NCBI RefSeq assembly: GCF_001619875.1
Contig: NZ_LRFC01000001.1
Span: 124,001 to 188,000, forward strand
Direction of reading: 5' to 3'
Length of the DNA: 64,000 nucleotides
From: Fictibacillus phosphorivorans
Lineage (GTDB): Bacteria; Bacillota; Bacilli; Bacillales; Fictibacillaceae
Part shown: positions 1 to 8,687 of the stretch, piece after piece
Layout of the letters: every line of letters starts with the position of its first letter
Position numbering within the stretch: position 1 is the first letter of the stretch
The notes under the pieces: generated by a model
The model's input: the letters and a program-made list of their open reading frames with translations, nothing else
Database searches by the model: none
What the model was told of the DNA's origin: nothing
Translations under genes and position numbers: made by a program

Positions 1-431
1 TCGGCAGAAAAGACGGTGTACAGAAGGATACTTCACGAAATGCAGAGGCGACTGGTGAATTTGTCGTTCATATCCCGGATGAATCTTACATTGAGGCTGT
101 GAATCAAACCGCAGCAAACCTCGGACCTGCTGAAAGTGAAGTTGAACTTGCTAAGTTAACAACAGTTCAATCTGTAAAAGTAAAAGTTCCAGGGATTGCT
201 GAATCTAAAATTCGTATGGAATGTGTGGTTGAGCGAATAATTCCTCTAGGAGGGGAATCTGATAAGCCAGCTACAGATCTTTTAATCGGTAAAGTTGTTC
301 ATTACCATATTGCTGATGAACTGTATCAAGATGGAAGAATTGATGCTGAAAAACTGCAGCCTGTTGGAAGGCTAGCAGGTTCGAACTATGTAAAATTAGG
401 TGAAACTTTTTCGTTAGATCGACCCAAATAA
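1..431 (+). CDS. Flavin reductase-like (FMN-binding split-barrel) protein, C-terminal part
   Basis: The reading frame is open from the first codon at base 3 to the TAA at 429-431, so the gene starts before the window and only about 142 residues are seen. The segments ECVVERIIPLGG, DLLIGKVVHYHI and KLQPVGRLAGSNYVKLGETF match the C-terminal half of the DIM6/NTAB flavin reductase-like domain, where substrate-loop residues precede the conserved G-R-x-x-G-x-x-Y segment. Family members bind FMN and act as flavin reductases or flavin-dependent oxidoreductases. The exact substrate cannot be told. A GTG at 99 is not the real start because homology-like sequence continues upstream of it. A strong terminator follows directly. 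Confidence 0.75.
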   Translation, partial: GRKDGVQKDTSRNAEATGEFVVHIPDESYIEAVNQTAANLGPAESEVELAKLTTVQSVKVKVPGIAESKIRMECVVERIIPLGGESDKPATDLLIGKVVHYHIADELYQDGRIDAEKLQPVGRLAGSNYVKLGETFSLDRPK

Positions 432-444
432 AATACTTGGTTTT

Positions 445-472
445 CCCTCTTACTCGTAAGAGGGTTTTTTTT
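445..472 (+). terminator. Rho-independent terminator of the flavin reductase-like gene
   Basis: A perfect 9-bp stem (CCCTCTTAC / GTAAGAGGG) with a 2-nt loop is followed by eight T residues, 13 bp after the stop codon. Confidence 0.9.
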
Positions 473-1017
473 ATTGTCAAAAAACGACATTTATAAAAAT
501 GTTCTCTGGATTAGTTGCTTTATTCACCATCATTTAGATCAGACATATGCATCGTACTTAGGCTAATGTATTCCTTTTTGCGACAAAGAACATACATCAT
601 GGATAGGCCATTTGATGCATTCCACATCTTTAAAGAAGAATTTGGAAATTCAATAGAGGTATAAGCATGATTTTAAAGGACTGTGTTCCCATTTTTAAAG
701 ACTCCGTTTCTATGGTGCAAAAATAAGTAGATTTGTCCTGTGTCAGAAGTTTGCTTTTCTATAAAAAATAAATCTACTTCAAAAAATGATTAAACAATAG
801 TCACAAAATACAAGGTTGTGAGTCATACAAAGGGTTTATTTTCCAATTCCTAGTCCTTTACGCGACATATTATTACATAATCTTACAGTTGTATTCCGTT
901 AACCTTTATATAACAACAAAGAATTACTATATTTTCAAAAAATATACAGGAGGTGTAATAAGATTTTAAGAATGTGACTTGCTAAAAACAAAAAAAGAAT
1001 AGGGAGGGAAAAGTAAC
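473..1017. other. 545-bp intergenic region, no supported gene
   Basis: AT-rich leader region between the flavin reductase-like gene and bpr. No ORF with a credible ribosome site is seen. It holds a perfect 10-bp inverted repeat (725-779, listed separately) and two GGAGG-like sites near its end: one at 948-955, not followed by a usable ORF, and AGGGAGG at 1000-1007, which serves bpr. No confident sigma-A promoter was found, so bpr transcription may need an activator or another sigma factor. That last point is inference. Confidence 0.5.
725..779. repeat. Perfect 10-bp inverted repeat in the bpr leader
   Basis: AAGTAGATTT at 725-734 and its exact complement AAATCTACTT at 770-779 are separated by 35 bases. 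It is not followed by a T tract, so it is not a classical terminator. It could be a leader stem-loop or a paired protein-binding site upstream of the protease gene. Confidence 0.5.
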
Positions 1018-4000
1018 ATGAGTAAAAAACGAAGAAAAGTACGCTGGCTTTCTGTATTTTTAGTTTTTTTAATGATTGTTCCAATGATGTTCCCGTCTCA
1101 AGCAAATGGTGCAGCAAAAGGAAAAGCTTCAACATCAGCAAAGGAAGCCGCACTTGGAGGCTCGAAAAGCAAGGTTTCTAAAAAGGTTAGCGAGCAGTTT
1201 GATAAGAAAGATAAAGTCACGTTCCTTATAAAGTTTAAAGAGCAAGTAGACACAGCAGAAGTAGCTAAAAAAGCAGCTAAAGAGGCTAAAACGCAAAAGC
1301 TCTCTGCCAATCAAACGAAACTTATGAAGCGTTCTACCGTTGTGTCTACACTTCGTGCAAAAGCGCTCGAAACACAGCAGAACACAAAACAATACTTAGA
1401 AAAACAAGAAAAAGCAGGGAAAGCAAAAGAAATTCAATCCTTTTATGTTGTTAACGTAATGGCTGTAACGGCAACTAAGGAAGTAATGGAAGAGATCGCT
1501 GCTTTCCCAGAAGTAGAAAAAGTGCTTCCGAACGAAACAAGGCAACTCATTCAACCTGTAAGTGCAGTAAAAATTCCTGAGAAACCAAAAGCAGACTTAC
1601 AAGTTGAACCGGAAAATAAGGTAGCTTCGGTAGAATGGAATATTGAACGAGTAGGGGCACCTGCCGTTTGGGATATGGGCATCGATGGATCAGGTACGGT
1701 AGTCGCTTCCATTGATACTGGGGTGCAGTGGAATCACCCTGCATTAAAAGAAAAATATCGTGGATACAATCCACAAAATCCAAATACGCCAGATCATCAA
1801 TTTAACTGGTTCGATGCGGTTAGCGGACAAGCTGCTCCATATGATGATCATGGGCATGGCACCCACGTTACCGGAACAATGGTGGGATCTGAAGCAAACG
1901 GTGCTAATCAGATCGGTGTGGCACCAGGTGCAAAATTCATTGCAGTTAAAGCTTTCTCACCGAACGGAGGGACTGACACAGATCTTCTTGAAGCGGGTGA
2001 GTGGATTTTAGCTCCTAAAGATGCACAAGGCAATCCGCATCCAGAAAAAGCGCCAGATGTAGTTAACAACTCCTGGGGTGGCGGGAGAGGTCTTGATGAA
2101 TGGTACAGACCAATGGTAAATGCATGGCGCGCAGCTGAAATTTTCCCTGAATTCTCAGCCGGTAATACAACATTGACGAACCCGGGCGGACCAGGATCTG
2201 TAGCAAACCCAGCGAATTACCCTGAATCTTTTGCAACTGGGGCGACAGATATTAACAACAGACTAGCTAGCTTCTCGCTTCAAGGACCTTCACCATACAA
2301 TCAAACAAAACCTGAAATATCTGCTCCTGGAGTAAACATTCGATCTTCTGTTCCAGGAAGCGCGTATGAGGGAGGTTGGAATGGAACGTCTATGGCAGGT
2401 CCTCACGTATCAGCTGTAGTGGCACTCCTTCGACAAGCGAATGCCAGTTTAACAGTTGAAGAAATAGAAGAAATTTTATTAACAACGGCTACGCCGCTAA
2501 CTGATGCAACGTTCCCTCAATCACCGAACAATGGTTATGGACACGGTTTAGTAAATGCCTTTACAGCCGTATCTTCTGTTGTCAGCGGTTTAGGCAGAAT
2601 TGAAGGAACGGTTACGAAAGAAGGGGAAGATACACAAGGCCCCGTTATTACTCATGAAGCGCCTTCTGAGTCTTATAAAGAAATGCCAATAAACCTTACA
2701 GCACAAGTATCTGATGACATCAGTGTTACAACCGTTTCATTAAGCTATCAAAACGCAGATGGAAGCTGGACAAATGCTGTGGCAGAACGTACAAGCGGAG
2801 ACTATAAGTCTGGTACGTACGCTGCTTCTATTCCAGGCTCTGCATTAACTGGCAATTCAATCGTATACAAATGGACGGCCATTGATTTTGGCGGCAATAA
2901 CGTTTCATCTGAAAACTATACCGTTACATTGCTGCCGGGAATCTCAGTTGGGTACACAGAGGATTTTGAAGGGACACCGACAGGCTGGACTTCATTTGGT
3001 GCAAACAATAGCTGGGAGCATGGTGTACCAACAAGCGGACCAGGCGCAGCTTTTTCAGGTCAAAAAGTATATGCTACTAATCTAGCAGGGAACTATGTAA
3101 ACAGTGCGAATATGACGCTTGTTATGCCTCCTGTTGACCTTCCAGCAGGAAATGCATACCTGCAGTTCAAGCAGTGGCATGATCTTGAGCGAAACTACGA
3201 TTATGGACATGTATTTGTTTCAACAGATAGGCAGAACTGGACGCAAAAATTACGCGTCAACTCTACATCAGGAGGCTGGATTAACGGAGAAGTAAATTTA
3301 AGTGAGTACGCGGGACAGCGCATTTATGTAGCGTTCAACGTAACTTCAGATAGTTCTGTTGTAAAAGCAGGATGGTATATTGATGATGTAAAACTGCAGA
3401 ATCAGCCATTAACACCAGCAGTAACAGCGGCACCTGCGGTTGAACCACTTGCATCTGATCAGGCGAAACCAAAGGTAGATCCAACTAAGATTGCACCAGA
3501 AAATACTGCACCAGCAAAAGAATCGACAGATAGTAAAGCTTCACCTATGACACTGCCGATGAGAGCGGAAGTAAGTGTTCTTGAAACAGGGCGCTCTGTT
3601 TATACGAACCCTCAAGACGGCTCTTACAGCTTAATGCATGCTGCAGGAACTTACACGGTTAAAGCAGAGGCTTACGGATTCCGTTCATCTGTTCAAACGG
3701 TAAATCTAGCACCAGATGGAACAGCAAGAGCTAATTTCACATTAGAAGAGATTCCTAGAGGAACACTTTCAGGAACGATTATAAATGAACGAACAGGTGA
3801 ACCCGTTGCTGGAGCGACCGTAATGCTTATGGAAGATGCGGCAATCGCACCGGTTCAGACAAATGAAGATGGTTCGTATGAGATTGATGCATACGAGGGA
3901 GAGTATACACTAAAAGTTTTGGCACCTTCTTATTATGGACAAGAACTTTCTGTAACCATTTCAGGCGGTGAAACCACACAGCAAAACATTGAGTTAAAAC

Positions 4001-5349
4001 CATTCATCGGCTATCCAGGAGAAATTGGCTATGACGATGGTACTGCTGAAAATGCGCGTGCATGGAATGCTGCAGGCAACGCATGGGCAGTTAAGATGTC
4101 ATTAGCAGAAGGAAATGAAAAAGCTGCTGTTACTGGCGGGTTGTTCCGATTCTGGGATACAGAATGGCCAAGACCAGGTGGAACAGCATTTCAAGTAGCT
4201 GTGTATGATGCAAGTGGTCCAGATGGAACGCCAGGCAACAAGCTAGCAGGACCTTTTGATGCTACTGCTCTTCGAAACGGTCAGTGGACTCACGTTGATT
4301 TAAGCCAGCATGGAATCATGGTAGAAGGTGATTTCTACATGGTGTACATTCAAACGTTTGCGAATCCTAACACTCCAGGGCTTGCAACAGATGAAAGCGG
4401 AACATGGTCTGGCCGAAGCTATCAAAGCTTAAGCGGGGCATGGTCACAGTCACCAGAAGATGAAGGAAACTATATGATTCGTGCAACGGTAAATTATGAA
4501 GTTACAGCACCTGCCATTACTTCACCTGCAGATGGATCATTTACAAATGAAGAAGTTGTAACTGTAACCGGGAAAGCCGCTCCAACTACAACCGTGAAGA
4601 TCTACAATAACGGAGAGGAAGTAGCGAGTACAGATGCGACAAATGCTGGAACGTTCTCAAGTGAAGTGACGCTTGAAGATGGCAGCAATACGCTTACAGC
4701 GAAGGCCGTTACAGAGCAAGGCTCTACAGATGAATCTGCTCCAGTAACCATCACACTAGATCAATCAAATCCAAAATTAAGTATTGCGACACCAGTTGAT
4801 GGGACAAAAACGAACCGTGAAGCCGTTACAGTAACAGGAAACGTCGAAGAAACGAACCTGGATTGGGTAAAGGTAAACGGGCAGTCAGCAAAAGTTGATG
4901 CGAATGGTAATTACACCCACCGTCTTCTTTTAGACGAAGGAGAGAATTCAATTACTGTTGAAGCACAAGATAAAGCTGGGAACGGTGATTCCAAAACGAT
5001 TAAAGTGTATGCGAAATTTGAAGCTCCAGTCATTGAAAACTTGAAACCTGATACGGACAAAGAACTTAAAAAAGGTCAGTCAGTAAAAATTGAGTTTGAT
5101 AGTGAACCAGGGTTAGATACAGTGTTTATCATTCATATGCCGCTTACAAATACAGGGAACCTTGTAAACGCAACAGAGCTTCCGATGCGTGAGACGTCAG
5201 CAGGTCATTATGAAGGCTATTATACTGCAACATCCAACGTAAAAGCTCCTGGTGCTGTAGTTGAGGTCATTGCTTCTGATGACTATGGAAATAAAACAAC
5301 AGAAAGAGCAGCAGGAAAGCTTTATATTAATGAAAAAAAGAAAAAGTAA
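1018..5349 (+). CDS. bpr: Bacillopeptidase F-like secreted subtilisin-family serine protease
   Basis: A secreted S8 protease of 1443 residues, almost the length known for B. subtilis bacillopeptidase F (about 1430). In order: signal peptide (residues 1-32, KKRRK then a hydrophobic core, cleavage near ANGA), lysine-rich I9-type inhibitor propeptide (about 60-180), and the S8 domain (about 205-525) with catalytic Asp233 (SIDTGV), His280 (GHGTHVTG) and Ser458 (GTSMAGPH), plus the oxyanion-hole Asn in VNNSWGG. Then come an immunoglobulin-like stretch, an immune-inhibitor-A/MAM-like domain (about 640-800), carboxypeptidase-regulatory-like folds (about 850-1000), a further beta domain and two Big-type repeats at the C-terminus. 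The start is supported by AGGGAGG at 1000-1007. Monocistronic, with its own terminator. It is expected to degrade extracellular protein. Confidence 0.93.
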   Translation: MSKKRRKVRWLSVFLVFLMIVPMMFPSQANGAAKGKASTSAKEAALGGSKSKVSKKVSEQFDKKDKVTFLIKFKEQVDTAEVAKKAAKEAKTQKLSANQTKLMKRSTVVSTLRAKALETQQNTKQYLEKQEKAGKAKEIQSFYVVNVMAVTATKEVMEEIAAFPEVEKVLPNETRQLIQPVSAVKIPEKPKADLQVEPENKVASVEWNIERVGAPAVWDMGIDGSGTVVASIDTGVQWNHPALKEKYRGYNPQNPNTPDHQFNWFDAVSGQAAPYDDHGHGTHVTGTMVGSEANGANQIGVAPGAKFIAVKAFSPNGGTDTDLLEAGEWILAPKDAQGNPHPEKAPDVVNNSWGGGRGLDEWYRPMVNAWRAAEIFPEFSAGNTTLTNPGGPGSVANPANYPESFATGATDINNRLASFSLQGPSPYNQTKPEISAPGVNIRSSVPGSAYEGGWNGTSMAGPHVSAVVALLRQANASLTVEEIEEILLTTATPLTDATFPQSPNNGYGHGLVNAFTAVSSVVSGLGRIEGTVTKEGEDTQGPVITHEAPSESYKEMPINLTAQVSDDISVTTVSLSYQNADGSWTNAVAERTSGDYKSGTYAASIPGSALTGNSIVYKWTAIDFGGNNVSSENYTVTLLPGISVGYTEDFEGTPTGWTSFGANNSWEHGVPTSGPGAAFSGQKVYATNLAGNYVNSANMTLVMPPVDLPAGNAYLQFKQWHDLERNYDYGHVFVSTDRQNWTQKLRVNSTSGGWINGEVNLSEYAGQRIYVAFNVTSDSSVVKAGWYIDDVKLQNQPLTPAVTAAPAVEPLASDQAKPKVDPTKIAPENTAPAKESTDSKASPMTLPMRAEVSVLETGRSVYTNPQDGSYSLMHAAGTYTVKAEAYGFRSSVQTVNLAPDGTARANFTLEEIPRGTLSGTIINERTGEPVAGATVMLMEDAAIAPVQTNEDGSYEIDAYEGEYTLKVLAPSYYGQELSVTISGGETTQQNIELKPFIGYPGEIGYDDGTAENARAWNAAGNAWAVKMSLAEGNEKAAVTGGLFRFWDTEWPRPGGTAFQVAVYDASGPDGTPGNKLAGPFDATALRNGQWTHVDLSQHGIMVEGDFYMVYIQTFANPNTPGLATDESGTWSGRSYQSLSGAWSQSPEDEGNYMIRATVNYEVTAPAITSPADGSFTNEEVVTVTGKAAPTTTVKIYNNGEEVASTDATNAGTFSSEVTLEDGSNTLTAKAVTEQGSTDESAPVTITLDQSNPKLSIATPVDGTKTNREAVTVTGNVEETNLDWVKVNGQSAKVDANGNYTHRLLLDEGENSITVEAQDKAGNGDSKTIKVYAKFEAPVIENLKPDTDKELKKGQSVKIEFDSEPGLDTVFIIHMPLTNTGNLVNATELPMRETSAGHYEGYYTATSNVKAPGAVVEVIASDDYGNKTTERAAGKLYINEKKKK

Positions 5350-5365
5350 AAAAAGATAAAAAGGT

Positions 5366-5400
5366 AAACCGGTCCTTCAAACAGGGGGGCCGGTTTTTTT
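5366..5400 (+). terminator. Terminator of bpr
   Basis: The stem AAACCGG...CCGGTTT with inner CC/GG pairs is followed by a run of T residues, 17 bp past the bpr stop. Confidence 0.85.
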
Positions 5401-5480
5401 ATGTGTTTTTAGTACCAAGTCATATAATTTGTTCCTAAATCGACAAAAATAGAGGATGCTATATTCAAAATATGTGTTAC

Positions 5481-5486
5481 TATAAT
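5481..5486 (+). promoter_or_regulatory. Candidate -10 box of the desaturase gene
   Basis: A perfect TATAAT lies 30 bp before the des start, but no recognisable TTGACA-like -35 lies 16-18 bp upstream. This arrangement fits an activator-dependent promoter. B. subtilis des is activated by DesR at low temperature, but no DesR site was demonstrated here. Confidence 0.45.
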
Positions 5487-5515
5487 GAAGATGTGAAATA
5501 AAGGAGACTGATTTA

Positions 5516-6538
5516 ATGAGCGATCATTCGAAGTACGACATTCGTGAATGGAAGAAAAAATTAGCACCATTTGAACGCCCGCGTATATCAGCAAGTGTAT
5601 GGCAGTTAATTAATTCAGTAGGACCATTTCTTATCTTATGGGTTCTTGCTTACTTGAGTTTAAATATATCATTTTGGTTAACACTTCTTTGTGCTGTTCC
5701 TGCAGCAGGTTTCTTAGTTCGTACATTTATCATTTTTCATGATTGCACACACTATTCATTTTTCAAAAGCCGTAAAGCCAATCAAATTGTAGGCATATTT
5801 ACTGGTCTATTCACATTTTGTTCCTATGAACAATGGAAGAATAGCCATGCAACACACCATGCTACAAACGGAAACTTAGAAAAGCGCGGTGTTGGTGATG
5901 TTTGGACAATGACATTGCAAGAATATGCACAAGCTTCTTGGTTTAAAAGGTTGCAATATCGAACATATCGAAACCCGATTGTCCTTTTTTTAATCGGACC
6001 CTTATATATCTTTTTGATTGATTACCGTTTTAATGCAAAAAATGCTTCAAAAAAAGAGAAAGTGCACGTTTGGTTAACAAATGTGGCTTTAGTCTCAATC
6101 GTATTAACTGTTGGTTTTGCAATTGGCTGGAAAGCCTTTTTATTAGTAGAGCTGCCGATCTTCTACATCGCAACATTCTCTGGAGTGTGGCTGTTCTATG
6201 TGCAGCATCAATTTGAAGATGGTTACTTTGAAAACAACGAAAAGTGGAACTATGTAGAAGCAGCTTTAAAAGGAAGTTCGTTCTACAAGCTTCCCAAAGT
6301 TCTTCAGTGGTTTACAGGTAATATTGGGTTCCACCATGTGCATCACTTGAACTCTCGCGTGCCAAATTATCATTTGGAGAAGGCACATAAGAGTGACCCT
6401 CGTCTTCAGGATGTGCCAACCCTTACACTTCTAACAAGCTTAAAATCCTTAACGTTTAAGCTATGGGATGAACAATCCAAGAAGTTTATTGGCAATAGAG
6501 ACATTCGTAATTTTATTAGAAAAAATAGAGCAGCATAA
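5516..6538 (+). CDS. des: Membrane fatty-acid desaturase (Des-type)
   Basis: A 340-residue integral membrane acyl-lipid desaturase, close to the 352-residue B. subtilis Des. The three histidine boxes that bind the di-iron centre are intact: HDCTH (His75-His79), HATHH (His111-His115) and HHVHH (His273-His277). Hydrophobic segments at about 25-70 and 180-220 flank the boxes as usual in the family. Des introduces a cis double bond into membrane phospholipid acyl chains and needs ferredoxin or flavodoxin. The start ATG has AAAGGAGA at a good distance. The DesK/DesR two-component genes that regulate B. subtilis des are not adjacent. Regulation by cold is therefore family knowledge, not seen. Confidence 0.93.
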   Translation: MSDHSKYDIREWKKKLAPFERPRISASVWQLINSVGPFLILWVLAYLSLNISFWLTLLCAVPAAGFLVRTFIIFHDCTHYSFFKSRKANQIVGIFTGLFTFCSYEQWKNSHATHHATNGNLEKRGVGDVWTMTLQEYAQASWFKRLQYRTYRNPIVLFLIGPLYIFLIDYRFNAKNASKKEKVHVWLTNVALVSIVLTVGFAIGWKAFLLVELPIFYIATFSGVWLFYVQHQFEDGYFENNEKWNYVEAALKGSSFYKLPKVLQWFTGNIGFHHVHHLNSRVPNYHLEKAHKSDPRLQDVPTLTLLTSLKSLTFKLWDEQSKKFIGNRDIRNFIRKNRAA

Positions 6539-6547
6539 ATCATTATA

Positions 6548-6595
6548 AGCCACTCCGCACCGTGTTAATAAAACGGTGAGGGATGGCTTTTTTTT
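6548..6595 (+). terminator. Terminator of des
   Basis: An imperfect stem of about 16 bp (AGCCA...CACCGT / ACGGTG...TGGCT) with a loop of about 9 nt is followed by eight T residues. Confidence 0.85.
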
Positions 6596-6737
6596 GAATT
6601 AGAAGGTTAGCTGATGCTGGATAACTGACGATTCTAAAAGGATTGGCATTAGTCCTGTTTTTTATTAGGCACCATTTGCCTGTTAACCTTCATATACTAA
6701 ACACATGCCGACTCCATATGAAAAGAGGAGGATAGTC

Positions 6738-7226
6738 ATGAAGTTGAATGTACAATATATTCCACTAAATAAGATTAAGCCGAATCTTACCACTAAGATA
6801 ACAGAACATGTCAAGCAGCTAAGAAATAGAATGTGGGACTGTATGTATATGTTGGTTGTAAAAAGAGAAAAAAGTAATGATTACAGCATTATTTGTGGAA
6901 ATGACCGTTATGAGTATTTAACGAAACACACAAAAAATAAATTTGCGCTATGTATTATAGATGAGCAATCAAATGAGACATGTGATAAGAACTGGTTTAA
7001 GACTTTATTTCATACGGAACGAAGAAAAACAGGTAAAGAATGGGTGCGCGACAATTTGAGTACCAAATCTGTCTCAATCATTCGTGATTTTATAAAAGAA
7101 GATACAAGATTTAAAGAACTTTCTCCTTTTCAGCGTTTAAGAGTCATCTTACTGGCTGTTAAGTATAAGAATACAGTTATTTCTTGTATGAAGTCGAAAG
7201 TAGTGGAATTGCTAAAAACACGCTAG
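6738..7226 (+). CDS. Stand-alone ParB/sulfiredoxin-like domain protein, function unknown
   Basis: A 162-residue protein of unknown role. The N-terminal 80 residues have the layout of the ParB N-terminal domain: VQYIPLNKIKPN, then a helix (TEHVKQLRNRM), a strand (MYMLVVKRE) and DYSIICGNDRYEYLTKH, which corresponds to the ParB box G-E-R-R-Y. The C-terminal half (about 85-162) is basic and helical, and I do not recognise it. ATG 6738 is preferred over the in-frame ATG 6705 because AGAGGAGG lies 6-13 bases upstream of it. No ParA partner or parS-like site is visible, so this is probably a regulator or nucleotide-binding relative rather than a chromosome partition protein. Confidence 0.6.
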   Translation: MKLNVQYIPLNKIKPNLTTKITEHVKQLRNRMWDCMYMLVVKREKSNDYSIICGNDRYEYLTKHTKNKFALCIIDEQSNETCDKNWFKTLFHTERRKTGKEWVRDNLSTKSVSIIRDFIKEDTRFKELSPFQRLRVILLAVKYKNTVISCMKSKVVELLKTR

Positions 7227-7238
7227 CATAGAACAAAA

Positions 7239-7273
7239 GAACAGCACTCCTGTCTATAAGTGGAGTGCTGTTC
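7239..7273. terminator. Bidirectional terminator between convergent genes
   Basis: A perfect 12-bp stem GAACAGCACTCC / GGAGTGCTGTTC with an 11-nt loop lies between the ParB-like gene (+) and the HTH gene (-). T-rich flanks occur on both strands, so it can serve both. Confidence 0.85.
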
Positions 7274-7277
7274 TCGT

Positions 7278-7508
7278 TTACATATCCCATAAATCACTAA
7301 CCTTAATCGTAGGATCGACTCTTTTAACGGCATATAAAATTTTTCTAATTGCAATCATTCGTGGATTCTTATTTGGATTAGATGCTAATTCTTCTATCAT
7401 TTTTCTTTCGATGCCCGTTGTTCGAGATAACCAGTCAGTATCTTTCTTATGCTGTTCGAGCCAAAAGCCTAGCTTACTGCGTTTCTGCTCCACTCTGTAC
7501 ATATTCAT
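7278..7508 (-). CDS. Small helix-turn-helix (XRE/Cro-like) protein
   Basis: About 76 residues beginning MNMYRVEQKRSKLG. The segment LGFWLEQHKKDTDWLSRTTG followed by IERKMIEELASNP and IRKILYAVKRVDPTIKVSDLWDM has the five-helix pattern of a Cro/CI-type HTH domain (tool: DWLSRTTGIERKMIEEL resembles the recognition helices). It consists of the DNA-binding domain only. Start choice is uncertain: ATG 7508, ATG 7502 or TTG 7520 are all in frame, with GGGGGT just upstream of 7508. It converges on the ParB-like gene. Targets are unknown. Confidence 0.65.
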   Translation of the reverse strand: MNMYRVEQKRSKLGFWLEQHKKDTDWLSRTTGIERKMIEELASNPNKNPRMIAIRKILYAVKRVDPTIKVSDLWDM

Positions 7509-7756
7509 TGATACCCCCAACTCAAATTCCTTATCTCTATAAATCTTTGTTACCCTAATGAAGGGCGTATAAAACCTCTTGACTCGAACAATAACGAGTC
7601 TTTAGTACTAAAATAGATAGGCGTATTAAGAAAAGGACCTTCAAAGGAATGTTTTTGTAGTAAAAAAATACTAAATGTTTATATGGATAAAAGTAAGGGT
7701 GAAAGATATGAATTTTCAGACGAATCCTTTATAGTGATAAAGAGGAGGTGTTTTTG

Positions 7757-8170
7757 TTGGACGATGTTAGGAGTTTGTTGCAAAGTTTAAGTAGACGGTA
7801 TGATCGTTTACAAAAAAGCAGCTTTCGTATGGGTGAGTCAGATCTAACACTCGCACATAGCCATATCCTGTATGAATTAAATAAACACACTCAGCTTTCT
7901 ATGCAGCAAACTGCAGATAATTTAGGGGTTGATATCACAACGTTTAGCAGGCAGATTCAAACCTTAATCAAAGCAGGGCTTGTTTCAAAGACTCCATACC
8001 CCAACGATAAACGAATATATTTGCTTAGTTTAACAGAAAAAGGGGAACAAACAGCATCCCACATTGACACAATCATAAACAAACGTTTAATGGAAAGTTT
8101 TTCGCGACTCTCTGATTTTGAACGTGATACGATTCTTCATTCGTTGAAAATCTTGACCAAGGTGATGTAA
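7757..8170 (+). CDS. MarR-family transcriptional regulator
   Basis: A 137-residue winged-helix regulator. LTLAHSHILYELNKH (helix 2), MQQTADNLGVDITTFSRQIQ (HTH) and the wing AGLVSKTPYPNDKRIYLLSLTEKG with the DKR/LT-x-KG signature are diagnostic of MarR. TTG at 7757 is the likely start because AGGAGGT (7743-7749) lies 7 bases upstream, while an in-frame GTG at 7748 sits inside that ribosome site. Members bind palindromic operators near their own or neighbouring genes and respond to phenolic or oxidising compounds. No adjacent co-directional partner gene is present within 500 bp, so the target is not evident. Confidence 0.87.
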   Translation: MDDVRSLLQSLSRRYDRLQKSSFRMGESDLTLAHSHILYELNKHTQLSMQQTADNLGVDITTFSRQIQTLIKAGLVSKTPYPNDKRIYLLSLTEKGEQTASHIDTIINKRLMESFSRLSDFERDTILHSLKILTKVM

Positions 8171-8259
8171 CGAAAAATAGTCCATGAATCGCGCTTTTTG
8201 TTCATTCATGCAAGGCAAGTGGAATGAAACGCCTGGACTGCCTCCTGGAGCAAATAAAA

Positions 8260-8285
8260 AGAGTACCTGATCGATCAGATACTCT
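8260..8285 (-). terminator. Probable minus-strand terminator (26-bp palindrome)
   Basis: AGAGTA-C-CTGATC / GATCAG-A-TACTCT forms a nearly perfect palindrome. On the minus strand it is followed by TTTTTATTT, 42 bp past the stop of the 40-residue minus-strand ORF at 8327-8449. This placement supports that small gene being transcribed. Confidence 0.65.
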
Positions 8286-8326
8286 GGATTAAGTAAAAAT
8301 ATATGATGGCGGTTTATTTATCTTTT

Positions 8327-8449
8327 TTAATGTTTATCTTTCCTGACTGAAAGAAGAAAATGGACAAGCAGCTGTTGAAGATGCTGATCTTGTATCTTTT
8401 TCTTTGTGAAATGACGTTTCACTAGATGACGGATGATCACTTCACTCAT
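8327..8449 (-). CDS. Small basic protein, 40 residues, function unknown
   Basis: A complete ORF too short for usual gene calling: MSEVIIRHLVKRHFTKKKIQ, then DQHLQQLLVHFLLSVRKDKH. The ATG (8447-8449) has GGGAGG at 8458-8463 on the minus strand, 8 bases upstream. A hairpin with a T tract follows the stop. The product is strongly basic (many K, R, H) with two short amphipathic helices and no membrane segment. I do not recognise a family. Short basic proteins of this size in bacilli include Fur-regulated RNA-chaperone-like Fbp proteins and spore proteins, but no motif of either is visible. Confidence 0.55.
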   Translation of the reverse strand: MSEVIIRHLVKRHFTKKKIQDQHLQQLLVHFLLSVRKDKH

Positions 8450-8623
8450 TTTCTTTTCCTCCCTTCTCTGTTTCCCCATATTTCTCCTTCAATCGATAAT
8501 TATCCTTTAAATTGTCGAAACAATAGTACTGCTTTCCTAGAATGGGCACGTTTTTAATAGACTCGGTACATTTGAAGGAGAGGATAAGTTGTATAACCCT
8601 TCAGATTAAATAGTCAGAATATA

Positions 8624-8653
8624 TTGACTAGTGTGAACGCTTTCATTTATGAT
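8624..8653 (+). promoter_or_regulatory. Sigma-A promoter of cstA
   Basis: TTGACT (8624-8629) and TATGAT (8648-8653) are separated by 18 bp, 35 bp before the start codon. A cre-like operator fills the spacer, so CcpA binding would block RNA polymerase directly. Confidence 0.8.
8632..8645 (+). promoter_or_regulatory. CcpA catabolite-repression site (cre)
   Basis: TGTGAACGCTTTCA matches the cre consensus TGWAANCGNTNWCA at 13 of 14 positions (G for A at position 4). It lies between the -35 and -10 boxes of cstA. CcpA control of cstA is known in B. subtilis. Here it is inferred from the site. Confidence 0.8.
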
Positions 8654-8687
8654 TTATATGTAAGACCAGGTCATAAGGAGGGGGTTA

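Noticed and set aside
566-664. Short plus-strand frame (MYSFLRQR...GNSIEV) in the bpr leader
   Set aside because: Protein-like in its last 20 residues, but there is no ribosome site, no terminator and no recognisable family. Not enough to call a gene.
8170-8260. CATGAAT/ATTCATG hairpin after the MarR gene
   Set aside because: Short stem (7 bp) with a 13-base loop and no T tract, too weak to call a terminator.
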